Assembly (NCBI RefSeq): GCF_000741575.1
Contig: NZ_JGYV01000001.1
Location: forward strand, 124,001-188,000
Length of the DNA stretch: 64,000 nucleotides
From: Bifidobacterium cuniculi
Lineage (GTDB): Bacteria; Actinomycetota; Actinomycetes; Actinomycetales; Bifidobacteriaceae
Direction: 5' to 3'
Under the pieces are notes generated by a model. It was not told where the DNA came from. It made no database searches and was given only the letters and a program-made list of their open reading frames with translations. This document shows positions 11,630 through 19,333 of the stretch, piece by piece. The first letter of the stretch is position 1. The number at the start of each line of letters is the position of its first letter. Position numbers and translations under genes: made by a program.

Positions 11630-12265
11630 ATGAACAACAAGACACATGCACTGATCATCGTCGACGTGCAGCCGACGTTCTGCGAAGGGGGCGAGCTCGG
11701 CGTCGAGGGCGGCAACGCCGTAGCCGCGCGCATCCATGACTTCGTCGAGGCCAACCGCGACCGCTATGCACTCCTCGTCACCACCCAGGACTGGCATGTC
11801 GACCCCGGCAGCCACTGGTCCGAGCATCCCGACTTCGTGGACACCTGGCCCAGGCACGGCGTGGCCGGCAGTCCGAACGCGCAGCTGCACCCGGACATCG
11901 CGTCCCTCGGCATCGACCACCACATCAAGAAAGGCCAGTACGCGGCCGCCTACTCCGGCTTCGAGGGCGTGGAGGACAACACCGACACCGTACCGACCCG
12001 CGAGGAAGCCAACCAGGCGGCGCTCGACCGACCCACGCTGGATACGCTCCTGCACGACCACGGCATCACCGGCGTCGACGTCGTCGGCCTTGCCCTGTCG
12101 CACTGCGTGAAGGACACCGCACTCGACGCGCTGGCCCGCGGCTACGACGTGCGCGTCTGGCGGGACCTGAGCGCGCCCGTCAGCCCGGAACTGGGGGAGC
12201 GGGCGGTCAACGAGCTGATGACCCGTGGCGCCATCGTCATCGAAGGGGCGGAATATGTCGATTGA
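11630..12265 (+). CDS. pncA: Nicotinamidase / isochorismatase-like hydrolase
   Basis: 211-residue cysteine hydrolase that would convert nicotinamide to nicotinate in NAD salvage. The catalytic triad is visible: Asp12 (IIVDVQPTF), Lys100/101 (HHIKKGQYAAAYSGFEG) and Cys159 (GLALSHCVKDTALDA). The metal-site Asp54 and His56 (TTQDWHVDPGSHW) and His62 are characteristic of true nicotinamidases. TACAAT at 11617-11622 lies 7 bp before the ATG, suggesting leaderless expression. The last 11 bp overlap the start of the DUF262-RAMA gene, so the two are almost certainly one transcript. Confidence 0.9.
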   Translation: MNNKTHALIIVDVQPTFCEGGELGVEGGNAVAARIHDFVEANRDRYALLVTTQDWHVDPGSHWSEHPDFVDTWPRHGVAGSPNAQLHPDIASLGIDHHIKKGQYAAAYSGFEGVEDNTDTVPTREEANQAALDRPTLDTLLHDHGITGVDVVGLALSHCVKDTALDALARGYDVRVWRDLSAPVSPELGERAVNELMTRGAIVIEGAEYVD

Positions 12266-14318
12266 TGCCAGCGAGAAGCCACTGTCCAAGGTCTTCACGA
12301 GCGACTACCGCTTCGTCATCCCCACCTTCCAGCGCGCCTACCAGTGGCGCCGCCCGCAGATGACGCAACTCATCGACGACGTCATCGACGCCTGCGTGGC
12401 GCACGGCCCGTACTTCCTGGGTTCCTTGATCCTCGTGCGCGAGGACGGCAACCTCTATCAGGTCATCGACGGCCAACAGCGCCTCGTCTCCCTGTCCATC
12501 GTCTTCGCGGTGCTGCGCGAACTTGAGGAGGACCCACAGCTGCGCGCCAGCCTCGACGGCCTGCTCGTGGAGGCCGGCGACAAGCTGCGCGGCATCGCCA
12601 GCGAGCCGCGCCTCGCCCTGCGCGACCGCGACGAGGGCTTCTTCCGCGAATACGTGCAGTCCGGCGACCTTGAGGCGCTCTTCGACCTGCGCGAACAGGA
12701 CTGCGACACCCAGGCGCAGCGCAACATCATGGACAACGCGCGCTGCGCCTACAACGAGCTGGCGAAGATGAGCGACGAGGAGCGGCGGCAGTTCGCCGGC
12801 TACCTGGTCAACGACGTCATGTTCGTCATCGTCACCACCGACGACCTGTCCGGCGCCTACCGCATCTTCGACGTGATGAACATGCGCGGCATGCCGCTGA
12901 CCGCCTCGGACGTGTTCAAGGCGAAGGTTGTCTCGCACATCTCGCCCGCGGCCCGTGACGCCTACGCGCGCTACTGGGACGACATCATGGAGCCCTTCGG
13001 CGACGACACGGTGCGCATCGAATCCTTCTTCCGCGACCTGCACCTCATCCTCACCGGCAAACCGATGTGCGAACAGCTGCTCGCCGACTTCGCCGATGAT
13101 GTGCTCGTCGACTACTTCGACAAGGACGCCGCCATCGACTTCATCGACGAGGTGCTTCGCCCCTACGTGACCGCCTGGCAGATCCTCGAACGGCCCACCG
13201 ACAGCGTGCTGCGCGGCGGCGCGGTGGACCTGCTCGTCGGGCTTGCCGACTACCCGACGGTGGACTGGAAGCCCGTGGCCATGTGGGCGGTGGTCCACTC
13301 CATCGGCAACCTCGACGACCCGGACGTGAACGTCTTCGGCGACGACGGCGTGGCCGCCCAACTGCATGACCTGACCCGGCTCGCCGAGATCCTGCGTGCC
13401 CTCGACCGCGTCACCGGCGTCGACGCGCTCAACGGCGAAGGCACCGTGGAACGGCGCACGCGCGCCTGCAGCGCGATCCGCGAACTGGCCAAGGGCGCCC
13501 CCATCCAACGCATCGGCGGCTTCGTGGTGACCGGCGACCAACAGCGCGCCGCCATGCTGCACCTGCGCGGCGAACTGACCATCGACGACGCCATGAAGCG
13601 CCTGCTCCTGGTGCGCGCCAACGAACAGCTCGCCGGGCGGCGCATCACCCGGCCGCGCAGCCTCAACGCCATCCGCCTGCTGCCCGAACACGTCTCCGCG
13701 CAGTCCGAGTTCGCCACGTGGCCCGCCGACCAGTGCGACTACTGGGTGGACCGCATCGGCAACTACGTGCTCAGCCAGGCCAGCGAGAAAAGCGTGCACG
13801 AACTGCAGACTTTCGACGACCGGCGCGGAAGGCTCCTGCAAAGCTCCGCTTCCCGCCGTTTCCCGCTGACCGACGAGCTGAGCAAGCTCGCCGCACTCAC
13901 CCCGGAGGCGCTCGCCGCCAGGCAGGAGGAGACGGTGCGGCTGATCGCCAAGGAGTGGGACCTGCGCTATGACGAGCAGCACCAGGACCTCACCGCCGTG
14001 GAGGAGTCGAAGCTGGGCGGCAGTGACCACCGTGTCCGCCCCACCGCCAAGCGCGTGACCGTGGCCGAAGCCGTGCGTGCTGGGCTCCTGGCCGTGGGGG
14101 AGACCCTGGTGTGGGAGCGCCCGCGCAAGCATGAACGCTGGGAGGTGACCGTGACTGCGGACGGCCTGAAACTGTCGGACGGACGCGAATTCAGCTCGCC
14201 GACCGCCGCTGCCAAGGCCGTGAACGGCGGCTCGAACGCCAGTCTGAGTGTGTGGAAGAGGGAAAGCACGGGGCAGTCCCTGTCGGACGTGTGGAAGAGC
14301 TACCGCAAGCGGCACTGA
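12255..14318 (+). CDS. DUF262 (GmrSD-like) protein with C-terminal RAMA-like domain, putative nucleic-acid defence protein
   Basis: 687-residue protein. The N-terminal DUF262 ParB-like NTPase part shows IPTFQRAYQW (residues 22-31) and the hallmark DGQQR (72-76), the NTP-binding/hydrolysis motif of GmrS-type restriction enzymes. A long helical middle follows. The region around His479 (RLLPEHVSAQ ... RIGNYVLSQ) resembles the HNH DUF1524 domain but lacks the later Asn positions, so the nuclease may be degenerate. The last ~95 residues (AGLLAVGETLVWERP ... GREFSSPTAAAKAVNGG ... SLSVWKRE) look like a RAMA domain, known from restriction and methylase proteins. The start at 12255 sits inside pncA. 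Role in phage restriction is inference from family. Confidence 0.75.
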   Translation: MSIDASEKPLSKVFTSDYRFVIPTFQRAYQWRRPQMTQLIDDVIDACVAHGPYFLGSLILVREDGNLYQVIDGQQRLVSLSIVFAVLRELEEDPQLRASLDGLLVEAGDKLRGIASEPRLALRDRDEGFFREYVQSGDLEALFDLREQDCDTQAQRNIMDNARCAYNELAKMSDEERRQFAGYLVNDVMFVIVTTDDLSGAYRIFDVMNMRGMPLTASDVFKAKVVSHISPAARDAYARYWDDIMEPFGDDTVRIESFFRDLHLILTGKPMCEQLLADFADDVLVDYFDKDAAIDFIDEVLRPYVTAWQILERPTDSVLRGGAVDLLVGLADYPTVDWKPVAMWAVVHSIGNLDDPDVNVFGDDGVAAQLHDLTRLAEILRALDRVTGVDALNGEGTVERRTRACSAIRELAKGAPIQRIGGFVVTGDQQRAAMLHLRGELTIDDAMKRLLLVRANEQLAGRRITRPRSLNAIRLLPEHVSAQSEFATWPADQCDYWVDRIGNYVLSQASEKSVHELQTFDDRRGRLLQSSASRRFPLTDELSKLAALTPEALAARQEETVRLIAKEWDLRYDEQHQDLTAVEESKLGGSDHRVRPTAKRVTVAEAVRAGLLAVGETLVWERPRKHERWEVTVTADGLKLSDGREFSSPTAAAKAVNGGSNASLSVWKRESTGQSLSDVWKSYRKRH

Positions 14319-14338
14319 GGTGGCGTAGGTGCTGGGCG

Positions 14339-14392
14339 CAACTGCGGGATGGCGGCCATTCACCCAAGAGAATGGCCGCCATCCCGCAGTTG
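14339..14392. terminator. 22-bp perfect stem hairpin after the DUF262-RAMA gene
   Basis: Arms 14339-14360 and 14371-14392 are perfect reverse complements with a 10-nt loop. It lies 20 bp after the stop codon and 3 bp before the left inverted repeat of the mobile island. Confidence 0.8.
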
Positions 14393-14394
14393 TG

Positions 14395-14415
14395 CAGCTC
14401 TTCGCGTTTGAATGC
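14395..14415. repeat. Left copy of 21-bp island inverted repeat
   Basis: Reverse complement of 16648-16670 except for a 2-bp insertion there. The part from 14401 to 14422 also matches 14863-14884 in inverted orientation (20 of 22), so it may belong to a shorter element, 14395-14884, with MITE A nested inside. Confidence 0.7.
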
Positions 14416-14546
14416 GTAAGGGTCGTGTCTCATCATTGGCTGCGAAATCAAGAGAAGATATGCCGGAGTGCTCAGCGGTAGGCTCGAGGCCCCGCGGATG
14501 ATGCATTTTCCGCACCCTGGACAGCTATGCCGTCTCCAACGATTGC

Positions 14547-14790
14547 CTATCTGTCTTAAGTGCGAGTTTCGGGACGTTGTTGGGAGTCTATCTGTCTTAA
14601 GTGCGAGCCCCTGTGCGCTGGCATATACCTGATGAAATTACGTTTCAAATGGTTTTGACATTATTCGCCGGTTTTGTTAATTAACCGTGTGTTTTTCTGG
14701 CGTCCTTGGGTGACGGCTACGGCATCATGCCCGCACTTAAGGCAGATAGACTCCCGGCACCGTCCCGAAACTCGCATTTAAGGCAGATAG
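14547..14790. mobile_element. MITE-like element A with paired subterminal repeats
   Basis: 244 bp with inverted ends of about 61 bp. Each end carries two copies of the motif CTATCTGYCTTAAGTGCGAG or its complement: 14547-14566 and 14588-14607 on the left, 14732-14749 and 14771-14790 on the right. The copies are spaced exactly 41 bp on both sides, and the sequence between them is also largely complementary. The interior is AT-rich, has no ORF, and contains a consensus-like promoter. The motif resembles transposase-binding subterminal repeats. No target-site duplication was identified. Confidence 0.7.
14655..14683 (+). promoter_or_regulatory. Sigma70-like promoter inside MITE A
   Basis: TTGACA at 14655-14660, a 17-bp spacer, then TAATTA at 14678-14683: close to consensus and rare in this high-GC sequence. 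It points rightward to the decayed transposase and coiled-coil gene. Confidence 0.5.
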
Positions 14791-14862
14791 CCGAGGAGAT
14801 AGGTGGAGCACGCTCGATGAAAAGGACTGTCTGCATGATTCTGCCCTGAAGCTGTCATGAAA

Positions 14863-14884
14863 CCCTTACGCACGCAAACGCGAA
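14863..14884. repeat. Third, inverted partial copy of the island end repeat
   Basis: Reverse complement matches 14401-14422 at 20 of 22 positions, with the two mismatches adjacent. It suggests a 490-bp element 14395-14884 with its own terminal repeats. Confidence 0.6.
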
Positions 14885-15048
14885 ACGCCAGTTATGCACC
14901 TTGCCGTTGTATCCATTGGCGGTGTTTCGAGGATTTGTGGTGCCCGTGGGGTTGTGTGCCGATTGTTGGTGTGTGTGGGTATGGGAAAGGGTCATCGCCT
15001 AGAATTCCGTAAAAGCAAACATTCAAGATTCCAAGGAGATGACCCCTG

Positions 15049-15310
15049 ATGGACAGGGTAGTCGATAGCGATGTCATGACCTTCGAGCAGATGCCGTTGG
15101 ACGCGGACGGCTGCGTGGATTCCAGCCGTCCGGCAGTGCGCCTGGTGCAGGACTGTTCGTGGCAGCGGTGCGTGGTGCACCTGGAACGTGACATGATGGG
15201 CAGGATCCGTGGCCGCAAGGACGCGGCGCGGGCCGGCAGGGTGGCCCGGCAAGGACGACATGCGACAGGCGAGGCAAATCATCGAGCAAGCCATCCGGCA
15301 GGCCGCCTGA
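15049..15310 (+). pseudogene. IS256-family transposase remnant
   Basis: The frame from 15049 contains QDCSWQRCVVHLERDMMGRI, matching the conserved block of IS256 (mutator-type) transposases around the WQRC-VH motif. After about 15240 the reading frame is lost; a different frame (GKDDMRQARQIIEQAIRQ, ending TGA at 15308-15310) may continue the family sequence, implying a frameshift. Only about 60 residues of a ~400-residue protein survive. No terminal repeats specific to it were found. Confidence 0.7.
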
Positions 15311-15331
15311 ACGATACAATCAAGACAAGCG

Positions 15332-16105
15332 ATGACCCGACCCAACCTGCACCAACATTTGAAACACCATCTGATCGTGAGTTTCCAGTTCACCCATACC
15401 GCCCGTGTCACGGCCTTGGCTGAGGCTGCCGCCAAGGAACAGGCAGCGCAGATCGAGCGTGAGGCCAGGATGGCTGAACTTGATGAGCAGTAACGTGAGC
15501 GGGAGTACTGCCGCCGGGCAGCCTTGGAACGAGAGGCGAATGCCGCGGAAGCGTACCGATCCGCAGAATCCGTGACGGGTGTGGGCAACGACTCGGCGCA
15601 GGTCTCATCTGATGTGCAGAATGCCAACCAGGCCTTCGACGGCGACCCCACATACGTAAGCGGTACCTGGTGCCGCAATGACGGCAAGTGCATCACTATA
15701 TCAGCCCAATCCAATGCCATCGATGGCGATCTCCTTCTCGATGCCGCGGACATGGGCGAGGAGAACCCGCTGCCGTCCGGCAAGACGGTCATTCCGATGG
15801 GATACTGCTACCAGTCGCCGCCGCCGCTGAGCATCGTGGACAACCAGATCCGCATGACCACCCAGTGGTCCTTCTTGGATGCCTCGGGTACCGTCCAGGA
15901 AGGCAAGTATGCATTCGGCAGCACCCCGAACTTCGTGGAGGAACCGCTGTTCCTCACCTGCGTCAGCCCCTACAACACCGAGGAAGTGGAGGACCTTGAC
16001 CCGTCCAATCCTCCGAAGCAACAGGACTATATCTTCCTTCAGCCATACAACATGCAGGCCCGGAGTGCCGTATCGGATGACACGGTGTTCTACCGCGTAA
16101 GCTGA
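15332..16105 (+). pseudogene. Broken coiled-coil protein gene (in-frame TAA)
   Basis: One frame runs from ATG 15332 to TGA 16105 but is cut by TAA at 15491-15493. Both sides share one charged, Ala/Glu/Arg-rich helical pattern (AAAKEQAAQIEREARMAELDEQ before the stop, CRRAALEREANAAEAYR after it), so the stop looks like a mutation. The C-terminal ~170 residues are a separate domain with paired cysteines (GTWCRNDGKC, MGYCYQ, LTCVSPYN), possibly extracytoplasmic. I do not recognise the family. An intact shorter gene restarting after the TAA (ATG 15524) is possible. Confidence 0.5.
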
Positions 16106-16293
16106 CAAACGCGGCAGCCGGCACATACTTACGGCGATTCGCTTTTCGTAGGATATCGGGTTCTTCGCGTGTGAGTGTGTGAGTATTTGTGGTAACGCCT
16201 CAGGTCGGATCATGTGATCGGTTCGCGGCCGTGCATGCTGTGTCACCGGACCGGCTGCGTCCTGCCGATTGTTGTCCTGGCCTTCTGCCGGGG

Positions 16294-16537
16294 CTATCTG
16301 CCTTAAGTGTGGTCATTCGGGACTTGTCGGAAGTCTATCTGCCTTAAGTGCGTTCGGGCTTTTGCGACCGACGTTTGCGATGTTCCAGAAAAGGCGCGGA
16401 TAATGCACAAAACCGGCAAATGATGCTGAAATTATGGGAAAACCAATGTTTGTGGGCCTGTGATAGCGTGCGGTCAACCGCACTTAAGGCAGATGGGCAT
16501 TCTTGTGCGGATATGTCGGTGGACAAAACCTGCGAGC
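16294..16537. mobile_element. MITE-like element B, second copy
   Basis: The left end has the same motif twice, 41 bp apart (from 16294 and 16335), as in element A. The inner right motif is at 16479-16494, giving the same inner-to-inner length (about 160 bp). The outer right motif is degenerate; a weak match lies at 16537-16551. The core ACAAAACCGGC matches the reverse complement of element A's interior, so the two copies are in opposite orientation. The right boundary is uncertain. Confidence 0.6.
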
Positions 16538-16647
16538 GCACCTAGGCAGAGTATCTGCCTCGCACGCGGGAGTCGTGCCTGCCTTGGCGTAGCCCATGCC
16601 TCATCCATTGTTGCATTGATCACACAGAATGGTGGGATGCAGCTCTT

Positions 16648-16670
16648 GCATATTCAAACGCGAAGAGCTG
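16648..16670. repeat. Right copy of 21-bp island inverted repeat
   Basis: The core TTCAAACGCGAAGAGCT at 16653-16669 is the exact reverse complement of 14396-14412. Confidence 0.7.
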
Positions 16671-16711
16671 GATTATCCGATGTCAAGGTCTGCCTGGACT
16701 TACGGCATGGC

Positions 16712-16761
16712 AACATGTGAGTGGGGCGGGTTCCGTCAGGGAGCCGCCCCACTCACATGTT
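16712..16761. terminator. 18-bp perfect stem terminator for the ABC exporter operon
   Basis: Arms 16712-16729 and 16744-16761 are perfect reverse complements with a 14-nt loop. It lies 8 bp downstream (minus strand) of the permease stop codon. Confidence 0.8.
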
Positions 16762-16769
16762 TGTCTGTC

Positions 16770-18068
16770 CTACCCCTCCGCCAGCTGCGTCACCGCCGCG
16801 CCGGACAGCTTCGGATGCACCCTCCGATACCTGGAGAACACGAGTCCCAGGCACACGAAGGCCACGCCGAAGAGGGCAACCAGGCCCATGTCCCGCCACC
16901 ACAGCGCCACGTCCATGACGCCTTTGGAGCCGCTGACGGCCTGCACGGCCTCGCAGAACCACCAGCCGGGCATGAGCTTGCCGATGTCGATCATGAACTG
17001 CGGCATCATCTCCAGGGGGCAGGCCATGCCGGAGGTGAACATGGTTGCCAGGCCGAACACGTTGCCGAAGCCGTTGACTGCCGCGGAACCCAGTGAGAGC
17101 ATGCTGAGCATGAAGCCACAGGCCACGCCCACGATGCCGTACACGAGCATCGCAGCCAGGCTCAGCCACAGCGTTGCCGACGGGATGCCGGACAGCGGCA
17201 AGCCGTTCACTGCCGGCAATGCGACGGCGAGGGCGAGATAGAGCACGCTTACCAGCATGCTGAACACGCTGCAGGCCGCGAACTGCTGGAGCATCATGGA
17301 ACCGGTGCGCCGCGGCGAGGCATACAGCCTACGCCGTACGTCGGTGCCGCCGAAGGCGTTCATGGCGAGCGCCGTGCAGATGAGCATGGCGACCAGCAGG
17401 GGATAGGCTGCCATCTTGACCATGGTGACGAAGACGATGCGCGCATTGTCCTCGCGGTCCGAGACTGCCGATGGGTCCGGCGCCACTGCCGCGGTCGGGT
17501 AGGCGCCCGGATTGTCCTTAAGCCGGTCGACCACGGCCTGTGCGCCGTTGGCCACGTCGGAATCATCCACCGTGGAGCCGTAGGTCGCTCCCAGCGTCTC
17601 GATGCGTGCCAGCCTCAGGAAGTCCTCCACCTGGAGTTTCGCCAGGGTGCCGAGGGCGCCGGTATAGCTGGTCACTACCTCGAGCTCGGGGCTGGCCGTG
17701 CCGTCCGTCAGGGCTGTGGCGAAGCGCTGCGCGAAGCCGTCGGGCATGATGACGATGAGGTCGGCGTAGTTGGAGGCGACCGCCGTCTGCAGGTCCTCGC
17801 TGGAGGTGCCGACGTCCACCAGGTCGCACTCCTCGGCCAGGAATGCGCGCATGGGTTCCATGAGGCGCTCGCCGTCGGCGCCGTCGCGGTTGACGATGGC
17901 CACTTCGGGGCGGTCGGGCGCGTAGGCCACGGAACTGTCGTCGTTGCCGAGCGTGGACGCGGTGGACCAGCCCAGGCCGAACATGAGCAGGCCGAGGGCC
18001 ACCACGTAGAGCATGATCATGCCCTTCTGTGCGGCCAGGACCTTGAAGGTCGTCCTAAAGGTGCTCAT
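16770..18068 (-). CDS. ABC-2 type exporter permease
   Basis: 432-residue membrane protein: one N-terminal membrane segment (about residues 15-40), a large extracytoplasmic region (about 40-220) and a C-terminal cluster of about five membrane segments, the architecture of ABC-2/YhgE-like export permeases. The ATG at 18068 has GGAGG upstream and overlaps the second permease gene by 14 bp. It is last in the operon ATPase-permease-permease. The substrate is unknown; drug, peptide or lipid export is typical of such operons next to two-component systems. Confidence 0.85.
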   Translation of the reverse strand: MSTFRTTFKVLAAQKGMIMLYVVALGLLMFGLGWSTASTLGNDDSSVAYAPDRPEVAIVNRDGADGERLMEPMRAFLAEECDLVDVGTSSEDLQTAVASNYADLIVIMPDGFAQRFATALTDGTASPELEVVTSYTGALGTLAKLQVEDFLRLARIETLGATYGSTVDDSDVANGAQAVVDRLKDNPGAYPTAAVAPDPSAVSDREDNARIVFVTMVKMAAYPLLVAMLICTALAMNAFGGTDVRRRLYASPRRTGSMMLQQFAACSVFSMLVSVLYLALAVALPAVNGLPLSGIPSATLWLSLAAMLVYGIVGVACGFMLSMLSLGSAAVNGFGNVFGLATMFTSGMACPLEMMPQFMIDIGKLMPGWWFCEAVQAVSGSKGVMDVALWWRDMGLVALFGVAFVCLGLVFSRYRRVHPKLSGAAVTQLAEG

Positions 18069-19314
18069 AGCGTTGCCTCCTGAGGAAGAAGGTGGCTCCG
18101 GCCAGTGCGATCGCGGCCATCGCCAGCAGGATGCCGACGGTGCGCAGGAACGGGGCGTAGGAGTCGTAGTAGAGGATGTCGTAGAACAGGTTGGTGACCT
18201 GCTGGGTGGGGTTGATGGCGGCCAGCCAGGGCAGGTCGCGCTGGATGGTGTCGCTCAGGAGCATTGCCTGGGAGCCGTACAGGCCGCTGAACAGCGACAG
18301 TCCGCAGGAGAGGGTGGTCGTCAGGCTGACCTTGGTGTTCATGCCCAGCTTGGGCAACGCCCCGAGGAAGGTGCCCAGGGCCGTGGCGGTGAAGGACGCC
18401 ACCGCGATGGCCAGGACGGAGGCGGCATAGCGGCCGCCGACTGACACCTTGCACACGAAGAGGATGTAGGCGAGTGCCACGAGCAGTGCCAGGAAGGTGC
18501 ACAGCCAGCTGGCGAGGAACCCGCCGGCAATCTGCCGCCACTTGGCCAGCGGCGCCATCGAGCGGCGCATGCCCAGTGCGGACAGGTTCGCCTGTGCAGT
18601 GCATACCGAGGTCACGGCGAAGGTCATCGCCATGAGCGCGGCCATGGCGAGCAGCGCATAGTAGTAGCGTGCCGTCTCTTCGGGTCTGAAGTTGGTGAGC
18701 GTCACCTCGCGGGTGACCTGTGGGTTCTCCTGCAGGGAGGCGAGGAATGCCGGGTCCTGCACGAGGCGGCCGTCGCGTTCGAGGAGCTGCGTGACGACGA
18801 TGCCCTGCCGGTTGGCGACGCCGAGGGCGCTGTCGAGTACGCTCAGCGAGACGCTCAGCCCCGGTTCCGTGTTCGGCGAATTCGCCATGGAGACAGTGTT
18901 GCGGCTGACGGTCATGCGCAGCATGCCGTCACCGTCCGCCTCCAGGTAGCCACGCACCTCGGTGTCGCGGTTGACGAGGTCGGTCGCTTCGGCGACGCTG
19001 TCCACCGCGGTCAGTTCGAGCAGGTCCTTGAGGCCGTCGCTGCCGGTGTCGACGTCGTCGGATGTCGCGGTATCGCATGTCTCGAGCGGTGTGCGCTGCA
19101 TCGCCGCGAGCATGGCGCGGGCGGCGTCCGCCTTGCAGTAGTCGTCGTCGGCGACCACGGCGAACTTCATCGTGAGCAGGTCGTAGGACTGGCTGATGTT
19201 GCCGAACATGCCCATGAACATCGTCGAGAGGATGATCGGGAAGCAGAACAGCCAGAACACGGCCGATTTCTCGCGCAGGCTCACCTTGAGCGAATTGAGG
19301 AAGGTGGTCCACAT
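18055..19314 (-). CDS. ABC-2 type exporter permease
   Basis: 419 residues with the same layout as its neighbour: N-terminal membrane anchor (SAVFWLFCFPIILSTMFMG), a soluble extracytoplasmic section to about residue 220, then about five membrane helices. It probably forms a heterodimer with the following permease. It starts 19 bp after the ATPase stop with GGAAAGGAACC upstream. Two related permeases in one operon point to a heteromeric exporter. Confidence 0.85.
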   Translation of the reverse strand: MWTTFLNSLKVSLREKSAVFWLFCFPIILSTMFMGMFGNISQSYDLLTMKFAVVADDDYCKADAARAMLAAMQRTPLETCDTATSDDVDTGSDGLKDLLELTAVDSVAEATDLVNRDTEVRGYLEADGDGMLRMTVSRNTVSMANSPNTEPGLSVSLSVLDSALGVANRQGIVVTQLLERDGRLVQDPAFLASLQENPQVTREVTLTNFRPEETARYYYALLAMAALMAMTFAVTSVCTAQANLSALGMRRSMAPLAKWRQIAGGFLASWLCTFLALLVALAYILFVCKVSVGGRYAASVLAIAVASFTATALGTFLGALPKLGMNTKVSLTTTLSCGLSLFSGLYGSQAMLLSDTIQRDLPWLAAINPTQQVTNLFYDILYYDSYAPFLRTVGILLAMAAIALAGATFFLRRQRYEHL

Positions 19315-19333
19315 GATGGTTCCTTTCCGTCTT

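Larger units (their letters stand above)
14395..16670. mobile_element. Decayed mobile island bounded by inverted repeats
   Basis: A 2.3-kb stretch with no intact gene, visibly more AT-rich than its surroundings. Outer inverted repeats are 14395-14415 and 16648-16670 (identical apart from a 2-bp insertion). It contains two related MITE-like elements (14547-14790 and about 16294-16537), an IS256-type transposase relic and a coiled-coil gene broken by an in-frame TAA. Stretches 14425-14546, 14791-15048 and 16106-16293 hold nothing I can recognise beyond the repeats listed separately. Confidence 0.65.

Noticed and set aside
14319..16769. CRISPR array in the repeat-rich island
   Set aside because: Repeats are inverted pairs with 41-bp period, only two per element, and no cas genes are present.
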